From Dunaliella salina (taxonomy: Eukaryota > Chlorophyta > Chlorophyceae > Chlamydomonadales > Dunaliellaceae), in assembly GCA_002284615.2 (NCBI GenBank), contig MU069475.1:130370-150360 (forward strand): a stretch of DNA of 19,991 nucleotides, written 5' to 3'. Of the stretch, positions 1 through 9,646 are shown one piece after another. The notes beneath the pieces were generated by a model. It searched no databases. It was not told the DNA's origin and saw only the letters and a program-made list of their open reading frames with translations. The first letter of the stretch is position 1. Each line of letters opens with the position of its first letter. The translations under genes and the position numbers were made by a program.

Positions 1-95
1 TGCTGTGCATGCTCAGCAAAAGCAGCAGCTTGCATGCTGTGCATGCTCAGCAAAAGCAGCAGCTTGCATGCTGTGCATGCTCAGCAAAAGCAGCA
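1..95. repeat. 34-bp tandem repeat, about 2.8 copies
   Basis: Units start at 1, 35 and 69 and are identical for TGCTGTGCATGCTCAGCAAA followed by AGCAGCA. The array runs off the left edge, so the full copy number is unknown. It lies upstream of the first visible ligase exon and is probably intronic. Confidence 0.9.
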
Positions 96-401
96 CATGT
101 TTGTTGCTGCAGTGCTGTGCACAGAACTCGCCTTAACTTTCTCAAACCGGCTTCTCTCCTCTGTGTGCTCTGATGGCTGCATTTGTGTTGGCATAGGAGC
201 TACTCTGCAGCTCTTTTAGTTCTCAAAAATGGGAACAGTTCAAAAGGAGGATTGGCCAATTTCCTGTGTATGCGTTTATTTGTGATGCATGCAAATGTTT
301 GGAGGTTTTTAGCACTAACCATTCGGGCATGCGGAATTGACATAAGGGACAGTCCCATCCTCATCATGAGTCATACTCTTGAGGATCTTCTGCTGCCGCA
401 G
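96..401 (+). other. Probable intron upstream of the first visible ligase exon
   Basis: No coding segment is recognised here. The RING family needs a Cys-x2-Cys pair upstream of the Pro-Cys-Gly-His motif, and none is found in a suitable place between 1 and 401. The frame upstream of 402 is open but does not resemble the family. A pyrimidine-rich acceptor (TCTTCTGCTGCCGCAG) ends at 401, so the missing part of the RING probably lies in an exon left of the window. This is inferred from the family layout. Confidence 0.5.
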
Positions 402-2849
402 GAGCTGCCCTGTGGCCATTTCATGCACACCCGCTGCTTCGCGGAGTACACGCGCTACAACTACACCTGCCCCATCTGCTCCAAGTGAGTTTTGCAACTC
501 GTTCTGTGGTGCACGTGCGCTGCGTCTACACCTGCCCCATCTGCTCCAAGTGGGCATGGCAATTTGTTTCGTGGTGCATGTCCGACCACTACACCTGCCC
601 CATCTGCTCCAAATGAGTAGCGTAGCTTGTTGTGTGGTGAATTGCGACGCAACTAGACCTGCCCTATCTGCTCCAAGTGAGCACGGCCACAGCACGGCCA
701 CTTGCTCCAGGTTGCACCCAGGTGTGGTTGTGGGGGTTAGGTGGAGGTGCATGTGGGTGAGTGAGAGCATGGATGTGCAAACCTGTAACCCCCCGGATGT
801 GTAGGTTTTCCACTCACTGCTTTAAGCTGCAAGCTGCAGGAAATGGAGCTCCTCGGTGTTGTTCTGTGCGCCCTGAGATGGCTCCATTTCCCTTCTTTTT
901 CCATGAATACTGCTGGAACCATTACAGGGCTTATCGACAGTGCTGCAACCATTACAGGGTGCAAAGCAAACTAAGATCATGCATGCACTTGTTTCTGGTT
1001 GGGTGCTCGTGTAGCCTGACACCTGTGAAAACGTGCACGTGGTGCTGGGGCTGCGAGCGTGCCCACCTGGGCACAGTGCAAGCGGCAGCTGAGATCGTCA
1101 GAAATGAGGCACAGCCTTAGGCAGTCCTTGTGGGCATCTGCTGTACCCTACACTCCAGTTTTCTACTTTGGTTGGCTCTCAATGTGATCTGGATGAATAG
1201 AAATAGTGAGGAAGTGAGGTCCCTGGCATCCACTGAGCGTGGGGGCACCTATACCACCCAATTTGTGGGTTTTCGGCCAACCATGTTTGGTGCTTGTGCG
1301 TACAGGCAGATCTGTGAGGAATTTGCTTGCAAATAACATCCAACAAGTGGACTCCCTTGTGGTTTCTGAGCGAGCCAGATGAGCTTGCGCTAGCTTGTTG
1401 CCAAGGCACAAGACCTTACCTCGATGCTAACAAAATTCTGCATAGGTGCAGGTCTGTGAGCAATTGCATGCATTTGACATCCAATTACTAATTGGACGCC
1501 CTTCTCGTGGCTTCCGAGAAAGACAGGTTGAGAACCCTGCTTTTGCGCATGTGTGCAGGTCTGTGGGTGACATGCATGTGTACTTCCAGATGTTGGACTC
1601 CCTCTTGGCTTCCGAGCGCCTTCCCCCGGAGTATGCGGGCAGAATGCAACAGGTAGGACAGGATAAGCATGGCACTCGAGACATTCCCGCCAATGCCTGC
1701 GCTCCAGGGAGGAACCTCGCATGCTAGCTGAGCGCATCATGTTCTTGTTTTACATGAGGAAGCTGTCAGCCAAAACGTACGACTGCCAGGCCAAGCATCA
1801 AGACAACAGGACAGGCCCGCAGAGGGTCCCAGCTTGTCGGAAGGGCCCTGTCTTGGGAACAAATTTGAGCTTGACTGACCTTCACCACAGTGTGTGCTCT
1901 ATCTAGAGTGCTCAAACAGGGGAATAGCGGGCGACAAATTTGACCAGTGTCGCACCTTTTCATCAGCGTGGAAAAATAGGAGTTTGGTCAAATTTGTGCC
2001 TAGAGAGGTAGCAGCAGTGAGAAAGCAGACAGCATTGCTGGAAAGAAAAGGTCAATTGGTGGTCTGGCTGGGTTAGGGTGGGCGGGCGTGAAGGCTGGGG
2101 GGGAAGGGGGGGGGGGTCCTGTGGGCCTCCATGCCCTTGTTCCTGCTTACATGCGAGAAGCACTCTCAGAAAGTATTATTTCACATCCTTCGAGGACAAC
2201 ATCTCTATTTTTGTAATTAGGATCGCATCAAAATGCAAGTCGAAATTTTGAGGTCAAGCAGAAATGCCGGCCAGGCTTTGATTGAGACACTTCAGATTCC
2301 TGATATAAAATGGAGTTCTCCGGTTTTGCCTCCCAACGCACAATTTGTCATGCTGGTACCAGAGTTATGTGCTGACTCGTAGCACTCCAAGGTTGCGCAC
2401 ATGACTTCGGACCCTAAAAGCCTGGCAGTCACTCATAAGACCTCATGGCTGGTTCGTTGAAATCCTGGTATGCAGGCTGGCAGCAGATTCACGCTTGTTG
2501 CTGGTGCCCTGGCACTGCACTTCTTTTGTCTGCCCCTGATGCCTACCTCCTTTGTATCCTGGTGCTGTGGACCTTTGTTTGGGGGAAGGGTGTGCCAAGT
2601 CCTTGAGTTAATGCCATCCATTTGCAGCAGGAACAATATTTTTAAACGAGTAATTTGACCAATACTTCAGCCTGACAGTCATACTCTTTCCACATTCTCC
2701 TCAAAGGAAGGCAAACAACCGAGTGTCTTCTGCCCTGTGTGGTCGTGCAGGTGCTGTGCAACGACTGCGGCAAAACAGGCTTTGCAAGATTCCACTGGGC
2801 CTACCACTCCTGCCCCCACTGCCGCTCCTACAACACGCGGCTGTTGTGA
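402..2849 (+). CDS. C-terminal exons of a RING-H2/zinc-ribbon E3 ubiquitin ligase (CHY-zinc-finger RCHY1/PIRH2 or BRUTUS-like), 5' partial
   Basis: Three exons join in frame: 402-484, 1559-1652 and 2751-2849 (TGA at 2847-2849), giving 91 residues. Exon 1 holds the second half of a RING-H2 finger: PCGHFMH, then HTRC, then CPICSK, i.e. C-x-H-x2-H-x2-C...C-x2-C. Exon 2 gives the family-typical linker starting SVGDMHVYFQMLD and ending at MQQ. Exon 3 is the terminal zinc ribbon, CNDCGKTG ... CPHCRSYNTRLL. Splice sites are CCAA|GTGAGT, TGTGCAG|GTC, CAACAG|GTAGGA and CGTGCAG|GTG; the first intron splits the Lys codon of CPICSK. Proteins of this family transfer ubiquitin through the RING finger; plant BRUTUS-type members control iron responses and RCHY1 acts on p53 in animals. 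The N-terminal CHY or hemerythrin domains that would separate these two options lie outside the window. The first RING Cys pair is also missing. Confidence 0.88.
461..700 (+). repeat. About 64-bp tandem repeat carrying the exon end and splice donor, 4 copies
   Basis: The segment CTACACCTGCCCCATCTGCT followed by CCAAGTGAG starts at 461 (the real exon end), 526, 589 and 653, giving periods of 65, 63 and 64 bp. Copy 1 keeps the donor GTGAGT and copy 4 keeps GTGAGC. Copy 2 has GTGGGC and copy 3 has ATGAGT, so copy 3 has lost the GT. Each copy would encode the last RING Cys pair, but the periods are not all multiples of three. Confidence 0.9.
485..1558 (+). other. Intron splitting the CPICSK lysine codon, filled with exon-edge copies
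   Basis: GTGAGT at 485 and AG at 1557-1558 bound an intron of 1074 bp. Its 5' third repeats the end of the preceding exon and its 3' third contains decayed copies of the following exon (separate entries). The middle (about 720-1190) shows no recognisable coding or repeat structure beyond a short doublet of AACCATTACAGGG near 917 and 947. Confidence 0.8.
1300..1552 (+). repeat. Two decayed copies of the following ligase exon
   Basis: Exon 1559-1652 with its acceptor reads GTGCAGGTCTGTGGGTGAC and later TTGGACTCCCTCTTGGCTTC. A related stretch starts at 1446 (GTGCAGGTCTGTGAGCAA ... TTGGACGCCCTTCTCGTGGC) and a more diverged one at about 1300 (GTACAGGCAGATCTGTGAGG ... GTGGACTCCCTTGTGGTTTC). Both have stop codons (TAA) in the exon frame, so they are pseudo-exons. 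A still weaker match (GGTCCCTGGCATCCACTGAG) near 1220 may be a third. Confidence 0.7.
1653..2750 (+). other. Intron before the zinc-ribbon exon, with a G-rich tract at 2071-2116
   Basis: GTAGGA at 1653 and CGTGCAG ending at 2750 bound 1098 bp. The sense strand has several G runs between 2071 and 2116, including runs of 8 and 12, enough for a G-quadruplex in the transcript. No further exon is recognised. Confidence 0.75.
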
Positions 2850-3020
2850 ATTTGTTTTGGCGTTGCCGCTCAGGGCACCATCCCCAATTGCTGCGATGAC
2901 ACACAGCTGCTGTGGATTTGTGTGAAGGTTGCCCCTCGGGACACCGTTCCCCAACCTCACTCCCACATGGGGCAGCTGGTGTGAAATTAAGATTGGGGTG
3001 CCATTCAGGACATCCTGGTG
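2833..3020 (+). repeat. 66-69-bp tandem repeat spanning the stop codon and 3' UTR
   Basis: The end of the last exon (ACACGCGGCTGTTGTGAATT at 2833) recurs as ACACACAGCTGCTGTGGATT at 2899 and, more weakly, as CAGCTGGTGTGAAATT at 2973. The spacer is also repeated: GCTCAGGGCACCATCCCCAA, then CCTCGGGACACCGTTCCCCAA split by a few changes, then CATTCAGGACATCC. The gene's stop codon lies in copy 1. Confidence 0.8.
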
Positions 3021-3402
3021 TTCGTCGTTGCGTTTGACTTAGCACTTCCATGTACTCTTCCATGCTTGCGTTCCTTGTGGTCTTTTGATGCTGCATCTGC
3101 TTGAGACGAGTGGTGCTCTAGGGGGCATAGCATCCTCCGCAGGAGATGTTTTTCACACACGCTGAAGAGCAGTTGCGCTGTGAGAGGTGTGTGGGACTGT
3201 TAAAAGGAAACATGCGGTGTACATGGCTCCATAGCCTTCAAGTGGCCTGCTCTTATGTGGCACTGCCCACTGATAGGAGCAAGGGAATGCCTGGTCTCAG
3301 GCACACCCCCCTCTTGAAGGCGTTCGCTGAGAACAAGGTTTCCGCTGAGCTCAAATCAGGTGTTGTGCAGGGCTCCTTCAGGATGGTGGGTTTTCTGAGA
3401 GC
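3021..3402. other. No gene recognised
   Basis: Short open frames only, with no recognisable protein similarity, RNA gene or clear repeat. Probably the 3' flank of the ligase gene. Confidence 0.5.
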
Positions 3403-3589
3403 AGATCACTGAGGTATGGGGGCAGCCACTGAGGGATTACTGAGGTTTGGGAGGCCACTGAGGGATCGCTGAGGTGTGGGAGGCCACTGAGAGATCACTG
3501 AGGCCACTGAGGGATCACTGAGGCCACTGAGGGATCGCTGAGGTATGGAGGCCACTGAGGGATCGCTGAGGAATGGGGGCAGCCACTGT
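3403..3589. repeat. Minisatellite with unit CCACTGAGGGATCGCTGAGG plus a variable linker
   Basis: About seven imperfect units, of about 20 bp where the TATGGGGG-type linker is absent and about 28-36 bp where it is present. GATCACTGAGG and GATCGCTGAGG alternate. Confidence 0.88.
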
Positions 3590-5478
3590 GCACAAGCTGC
3601 GTCCTTTCAGCAAGACATGTGCTTGCTGTGTGTATTCCAAGTGAGTTCCAGCAGGACACTGGCTTATGTTAGTGCATTGTGGGAAAGAAAGTGCTCTCCA
3701 ATTTCCCTTGTCTGCTTCTTCAGCTGGCCAATTGTTTAACATGGCCAGATGGATGGACAGAAAGCAAGGATCTGGGCATTGGTGGGAGTTGATCTGCACA
3801 AAGTCAGGGCTGGCTGCTTTGCTCGAGCATGTTGCAAGGGTGGAGAGGCTGTTGTTTGTACAGATAGCAGCAGGACTGGGCTTTAGGTTTAGGGTTTCGC
3901 GTGACGGGATGTCAGTGTCATCCCTCAATTTCTCTTGTCTTTTTGAGGTGGCGAGCCAGAGGCAGGGCTCGCTGATTGATGGCTTCTGCTCTGGTGCCAC
4001 AGCTTGCCAAAGTGAATGATGTGTCTCCTCGAGGATTCCAGGAATAGGTGGTTGCTGAGATGTACATGCAACTCAAGTGTACCGGATGAGATGGCATCCC
4101 TGGTTGAGAGAGGTGTTCCAGGGCAAGCAGATGCCCCTTTGCCAGGACAGGCCCCTGCCTGGCCTACTTGAGAGAGCAGCTTCTGAGGTTGTGCTTCAGG
4201 TGTCGCTTGGATGCATGCACAGAGTGCAAGCCCAATGTCATTGACTTCAGACAAAGTGTCACGCTTTGCCCTTTGTACAAAAGATGATTGAGAGCTGTGC
4301 CACATGAAGGAGTGGGCTGTGGCAGCTAACCCAGAAGCCTGTTCTTGGAAATTAACCCTTGACCTTGAGGCCTGCAGCATGCTCCCTGGTGCAGGCAGTG
4401 CTCCATTTGCATGCAGTGCGCTTATCAGGTTGGCTGGAACTATTCCATGTCAATATTCTGGTGTGCTGTCCTGCTCATATTTCACTGCCCTTGAGTGTTG
4501 GCGTACCGAAGTGTGCTCTGGCCAGAACTTGACGTGTAACCAGTCTGGCGTGTATAAAGAGACCTGTTTCCGTAATACGTGTGCTTCTGGCCCCGCCCCC
4601 TTCTTGGGCAGACTGAATGGCTTGATAACTCTCGCACTTGCCTTTATACTTCTGTTGCATGAGGGACTGGCTTACATTAGACTTTCTTGTGAGGGTCGTT
4701 TCATTGAGCTCACTTTTTTTTCTGCTTCTCAATTTCTTGCAGTGTTTTAAGAGAGGTACTATGAAGCAGAGCACTCAAGTTTCTTCACTTTGGGGGCAAG
4801 CCCATGTGTTTGTTTGCACAGGCATAGGCCTTGTGTGCTTTTCTGGCACTGTCGCAATAAATCAAGTGCATGTCACTTTATCATCCTCGCTCATTTTTGC
4901 GATGTTGGACTGCCAACTGGGTGCAACCACTGTCTGCAAATTTTCCGGGTGGTCATTTGCTGGAGATGGTTTGATAGATTGATTTATGAAACTCACACTC
5001 AACATGTCTTATTTGCCACATGTCATTTTGTAAAATCTTGTATTCGACTGCCTTCTGAGGCTGCCATCGGCGGACAATCCATGGAATCAAATCCACTCTA
5101 TCCAAAGAGCGGGTTGCGCGGTGAAAAGGAGAAAGGTGTTACAGAATAAGCCATCAAGCAACATGCATGACTGATAGGCTGAAGAGGAGAAAGGAAGGCA
5201 GGTAGGGGGTAGCCTTCTCCCGCTTTGAGGGCGGACTGCGTGTGGCCTGCTGTCCACCATCTTGTAGGAGTATCCAGTGGAAAGCTTCTTTCTGTCCCCT
5301 TGTCCAGGTTACAAGGGTTTACGACAAGCCATCAGCCGCAATGCGCAACTGTGAGGCTGCAATCAAAACAGAAAAAAAACATAATGTGCGCAGACTGATT
5401 TCAAGGTATGCAGCATTTGATGTTTGCAAACAAAATTGAAATGACCGCATGGCGTATGTGGTTCACCAGAATCCTGAG
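3590..5478. other. Long stretch without a recognised gene
   Basis: Open frames up to about 160 codons occur on both strands and overlap each other, but none shows a known motif or a clear splice structure. A stretch at about 5308-5375 (AGGGTTTACGACAAGCC ... GCGCAACTG ... AGGCTGC) is related to 7312-7365, so it is a dispersed repeat. Exons of an unknown gene cannot be excluded. Confidence 0.5.
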
Positions 5479-6330
5479 TAAGGTTTCAAGATTACAAAGG
5501 TTGCAATGTTTGGGGACCTTCAGCCGGAACATTCAGCTGATCAGTCTGTGACTGGTCTTCGCCAGTCAAAAATAAATCTTTGAGTTCAGAAATATAATGG
5601 AAAAGTTTGTTGTTGTTCTTCTGGGAAAGAAAATTAAAGACCAAGGGCGCGGTGACATGTTGCAAGCAAGTTTTCGAGAGAAACTGGCTTACTGTTGAAA
5701 CAGCTCCAAATACTTCCGCTTAACTTGGCACACCTCAGGACACAGGCACTTGAAGAGAGCATGGGCCTCATCTTGATTCTCCTGCAGGTTGCACCTATCA
5801 CAAATGGCAGACTCCTCACCCTGGGACCAAATAGCTCTGTCAACAAGCAGGGTGTGAGCACGCAATCTGAATTGTCTAACATTACGCAGGATATAGCCAG
5901 AGAGGTTCAGATATAAGTGGCGAGGAATTCGCACTGGGGCACGCAGGTTAAAATGAAAAGGGACACCAAAATAAGACTGATAGAGGGACAGAGTTTTGAG
6001 GCATGCTCATCGCATCAGTAGAAAAAGTGTTCCAGACCACGCGCAGTCTCAGTCTCAGATCATCAGCAAACTCCAAAATCTTGATCGGTGCACCCCTCCG
6101 TCAAGGTTACAAGAAAGAAGCCATCGGTTTAACACTTTCAGTAAAAGTGGAGATAGAAAATTCATCAGAATAAAATCTAAGTTCAGCATCTGCTATTATA
6201 ATTAGCGTGCACAAGTAAAGAGAATCAATAAGTTGCAAGAAAAGATTACTACATTGGGCAAAATGTAGGACCATGCAGCAGATAGAGAAATGAGTCTGCG
6301 TCTGCCAGGCCGACTGACCGCATGTGGGCA
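5479..6330 (-). mobile_element. LINE copy A: decayed 3' part of a non-LTR retrotransposon (zinc-binding C-terminus and tail)
   Basis: On the minus strand the order is EFADDLRLRLRVVW, IPRHLYLNLSG, RNVRQFRLRAHTL, then the zinc-binding motif CDRCNLQENQDEAHALFKC, RRTTTNFSIIF-like sequence and a 3' tail. This C-terminal region follows the reverse transcriptase in the LINE ORF2 protein. The element is 5'-truncated, and frameshifts near 5940 and 5690 make it a pseudogene. The tail has the family hairpin (CAGCTG-7nt-CGGCTG, plus-strand 5521-5539) and degenerate repeats ending near 5479. Homology above about 6110 is weak, so the upper boundary is approximate. Confidence 0.8.
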
Positions 6331-7258
6331 ACACTTCAGACTTGACCTGCCCGTTGCAGACTGTGCACCTGTGTTTACTGAAGCGAATTCTTGGAGTGAA
6401 AAAAACTACACCAAATTGGTCTGTGCTGCATGAATGTGGGTTTGAACCATTACAATTTTATTGGTTTTGAGCTGCTGTCAGATTTTATAATGCCTCACTT
6501 GCCTGCAACAGCACTACTTTACGCAAGGTGCTTGGAGCGGATATTGACATGAGTAGTAACTCTAAAAAGTGCTGGACACCAGAGTTTATATCTGCTTTTC
6601 AGGGATTGGATAGGTGCATCTACTTCACACATTGCGTGTTTTCAGGCCAGCCCATTAGAATAAATGATTTTGTGGTTGATTTACGGAAAAGGCATAGGAG
6701 CGGATGGCCAACAAGAATCATGCTGAACATGGTGCTTATTTAAACAAGTTAGCCAAGTACCATAACTGGGTAGCGCTTCCCTTCCGGCATAATTCTGCTT
6801 TTGGTAAACCACTCCATACTCCCAGGTATCTGCATTTGGATTTGGGTAGGCATATGCAGAGGAACATTGCTTGCTTCCGACTGCACGCCCATAAACTCCG
6901 AGTTGAAACTTCTCATTGGCATGGACATGCACCTCAATGTGATTTATGTGTTTTAGAACAATAGCAGGATGAAAAGCACGTCATCTTTCTCTGCCCATGC
7001 AAATTCCTGTGTTGTCTTAGAAGAAAGTATGCACACCTTTTTAGTGCCTTTCCTGCTCACTGAGTAGTATCAAATGTTACAGGATCTTTCTTTTTTTCTG
7101 ATGCCTGATCTCTGGATGTAGCTCGTTTCTTTCAAAACCAAGATACTCAGACTTATCGCTTCATCTCTGAGCTTATGGATTTCTTTCACCACACCGAGCA
7201 GCCAAACTTTCTGGCTGAAGGTTATGTTCCCTTGTAAACTTGTAAACTTGTAAACTTC
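6325..7258 (+). mobile_element. LINE copy B: 5'-truncated, stop-containing retrotransposon
   Basis: From CPLQTVHLCLLKRILGVKK (6348) the frame runs through FEPLQFYWF to a TGA at 6468, continues to ADIDMSSNSKKCWTP and INDFVVDLRKR, then shifts frame to NKLAKYHNWVALPF and PRYLHLDLGRHMQRN. The zinc-binding motif CDLC...DEKHVIFLC is broken by TAG at 6962. The end reads FISELMDFF before the tail hairpin CAGCCA-AACTTTC-TGGCTG (7199-7217) and three TTGTAAAC units (7231-7257). It lies head to head with copy A. The reverse transcriptase catalytic part is absent through 5' truncation. It is clearly the same family as the copy at 11440-12690. Confidence 0.88.
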
Positions 7259-7311
7259 AGACTTATTGCAAAAGTAACAGTTGCACATTGACTGCCATGC
7301 CATTCGTACAG

Positions 7312-7480
7312 GGTTTACAAAAAAAAGCCTTCAGTCAAGACGCGCAACTGCTAGCCTGCTTGTAAAAAAGGACAGGATAACAGGAAGAAAAAGGCATCCT
7401 GTCAAAACGACTGACTGCAAGCCTGTCCATAAAAAAGGAGAAATCCATGGGGAAAAGGTTAAAGCTTGTCGTTGTCCGTT
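7312..7480 (+). repeat. Dispersed repeat with an internal ~64-bp tandem duplication
   Basis: GTCAAGACGCGCAACTGCTA (7336) and GTCAAAACGACTGACTGCAA (7400) are each followed by AGCCTG-like sequence and TAAAAAAGGA. The first unit is related to 5308-5375, although that copy stands in a different position relative to its neighbouring LINE. Function unknown. Confidence 0.55.
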
Positions 7481-7742
7481 TCAAAAAGAGCGCGTATGAG
7501 AAGATTGTACATGGTGAAACGTAGACACATATGGAGCCATCTGAGAAAAGAGAAATGCTATAAAGAGACGTCGGAACGTTGTATTTAGTTACCAGGGTTC
7601 CACCCGCTTTCTTGGTAATGTGAAAAACATCGAGTTCTAGTGATAGATAACAGGCCTGGGAAAGTAATCGGTGTTTACTGGAAATCGGTGAGTAAGTGGG
7701 ATGGTAAGCACTGACTACTGCGTGATTTTCTTTTATGATTAT
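7481..7742. other. No gene recognised
   Basis: AT-rich stretch between the dispersed repeat and the next LINE. The last ~30 bases may be degenerate LINE sequence, because the frame upstream of 7749 reads CVIFFYDY before a TAG. Confidence 0.4.
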
Positions 7743-9584
7743 TAGCCTGTGTTTCGTGTTGAGGGGGTGCCACTGGCACACAAGGAGTCTTTTAAGTATC
7801 TTGGCATAATGCTTCACAAGCGAATGAGTATGACTAAGTCCACTGAGCATGCTGCTGGTCCCTTCATGGCGTCTGCTTTTCGGGTCCGGTCGTCCCCACG
7901 GCTAACCCACCCTCTCCAAGGCAAAAGGTGGCCATTTGCTGCTTTTCAGCATATCTCAGCACTCCCTGCACCATTTCCGGACCTGAAAAGTGTGTTGGAT
8001 AGCTTTTGTTTTTCTCTACAAGCAGGTGTAAAGAGGGTGGAGTGAGGTGCAGTGTGTGGGGAGAAAATTGGAAAATTGGATTCCTCACAAGCTGGACTGC
8101 CTCCCATTCAGCGCACAGTGAACCAATCTGCGCCCTCAAAGTTCCTAAGAATCCGTCATGATGGGCAGAATTTCCGACATAAAAATGGGTGACGGAGTGG
8201 CATCGTTCGCAGGTGTGGCTCAGGAAATGTGATTCCTCACAAAGTAAAAAGCACATCATTCTTCACACAGACCAATGTCCCCCCGCAAAAGCTGACACTA
8301 CAGCATGATTAGATGACCTAAGATCAGCTTAAGTCCAGGAGCGCTGGTCATTTGGTGCAAGTTTGAAAATCCACCTTTTCCTGCCAAAATGGGCGCAAAA
8401 CAGCCCCAGAGCCACAGAGAACACTGCCACATGTTAGATTTTCTGCCTTGCTCACTACTTAAACCTCAAAAGATGATTTGACTGCTCAGAGCATGCACAG
8501 AGGTGGATGTGGGGCCTAGGAGTGCAGTTGGCCAAACTTAAGGTCGGCCAGCCATGGGGACGACCGTCCGTCAATTTGTTTGTGAGCTTTCTCTGGTAAA
8601 TATATTTATATATAGGCCATATGTCTCTTTGTGGCTTGGGAAGACGTATGTGGTTCCTGCTGGAATGTATGCAGGCCAAGTGTGGGGTACTGTGTACATT
8701 AAAGGATGGAGTTTGCGAGTGATCTACAAGGATTTTGCAAGTTATCTACAAGTGCGTCACATGAGTTTTCTGAAGAGCACGTTGGGTATTAAGCGTACCA
8801 CGACAAACCGGGCTGTTCTGAGGGAATGTGGCCATGAGCTGCTTCAGTTTTATTGGTTCAGGTCTGTTGCTAAAATGTATAATAGCATGCTGAGATCCAA
8901 CAACGAGACATTGATATGAGGAGCGGATCTTAAAATTCACTCACGTGAGCCTTCCTGCTGGACTGCTCAAGTTCTAGAACTTCTAGATCTAGATGCTTTC
9001 CAAGGTCTCCGGCGTTGTGATTCCTTTGTGCAAGCTGTGCGGCAGGATACTCCGGTTCATATTCAAGAGTTCACTGATGACCTCCGGCACAGGTTGCGGG
9101 CAGTTTGGAGAGATGTTGAGGGTGTGAATCCTCGAGAAACTTAACAAACTGGCTGCTTATCAATCTATTTTTACAGTGCCTTTTGATCACAATGAGCGTG
9201 CCCCGGCCGCTCACCAAGACACATGCATTTGGATCTGTCTCAACATGTTGTCAGGAATGTCAGCCGTTTCCATCTTAGGGCTCAAACTGAAGGTGGAGAC
9301 AGCGACTTGGGGTACTCGGAACTCTCTCATGTGTGACCGCTGCTCTTGTGATGAGATTCAGGATGAAGCTCATGCCCAAGGGTGTGCAGAGATACAGATG
9401 TCTGTATTTCGAGGAGAAAGTATGCTTCCTTGTCCAACTGCTTCTCGGCTAATTTTTTGCTGGAACAACCTTATTTACACCAAGTTAGTGTCCAGGCCGT
9501 ACATGATTTCCTCTTGCAACATAACAACAAGCTTTATTTATTTATTTCTGAGCTTATGGATATTATGATGGCTGGCGAGGACCA
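7743..9584 (+). mobile_element. LINE copy C: end of the reverse transcriptase through the C-terminal domain, interrupted by a TIR element
   Basis: Starts with VFRVEGVPLAHKESFKYLGI and KRMSMTKSTEHAAGPF, a typical end-of-reverse-transcriptase segment, to AFRVR at 7887. After the inserted element (7888-8565) the frame resumes exactly with RQFVCELSL, RPYVSLWLGKTYVVPAGMYA, LGIKRTTTNRAVLRECGHE and LLQFYWFRSVAKMYN. A TGA at about 8917 and several frameshifts follow, but SCWTAQVL, DDLRHRLRAVWRDVEGV, LKVETATWGTRNSLMCDRC and DEIQDEAHA are all readable, to ISELMDIMMAGED at 9584. Small insertions (about 8600 and 8710) are copy-specific. The 5' end is truncated, and the 3' tail is missing because the copy joins an oppositely oriented LINE at 9584/9585. 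Confidence 0.88.
7888..8565. mobile_element. 678-bp TIR element (MITE-like) inserted in LINE copy C, TSD GTCC
   Basis: The left end GGTCGTCCCCACGGCT and the inverted right end GGTCGTCCCCATGGCT match at 15 of 16 positions, 10 of 10 at the tips. GTCC stands immediately outside both ends (7884-7887 and 8566-8569). Removing the element plus one GTCC restores the LINE reading frame across AFRVR|QFV, which is strong evidence for a real insertion. No transposase is encoded, so it is non-autonomous. The 4-bp duplication is not TTAA, so piggyBac and Kolobok do not fit; Sola-type elements make 4-bp duplications, but the superfamily is not settled. Confidence 0.87.
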
Positions 9585-9646
9585 TGGGGTCCTTAGCCAG
9601 AGGGTTCAGCTGATCGGCCTGTGCGTGGTCCTCGCCAGCCATCATA
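9564..9646. repeat. Perfect 21-bp inverted repeat with 41-nt spacer at a LINE-LINE junction
   Basis: Arms 9564-9584 and 9626-9646 are exact reverse complements (TATGATGGCTGGCGAGGACC plus A). Each arm is the same part of the LINE C-terminus, once in copy C (+) and once in copy D (-). The spacer is the rest of copy D's tail. The right arm ends at the TA duplicated by the neighbouring MITE. Confidence 0.9.

Noticed and set aside
379..804. 141-codon plus-strand frame and 151-codon minus-strand frame over the first ligase exon
   Set aside because: Both are kept open by the ~64-bp exon-edge repeats. The recognised RING residues lie in the other plus frame, which is supported by splice sites.
3882..3897. 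TTTAGGTTTAGGGTTT, resembling plant-type telomere repeat
   Set aside because: Only about two units; too short to be called an interstitial telomere.
3515..4380. Overlapping minus-strand frames of 161 and 151 codons
   Set aside because: No motif, no splice logic, and comparable frames on the other strand; consistent with chance in DNA of moderate GC content.
9564..9646. Inverted repeat as a transcription terminator or an element of its own
   Set aside because: Both arms and the spacer are explained by two opposed LINE C-termini.
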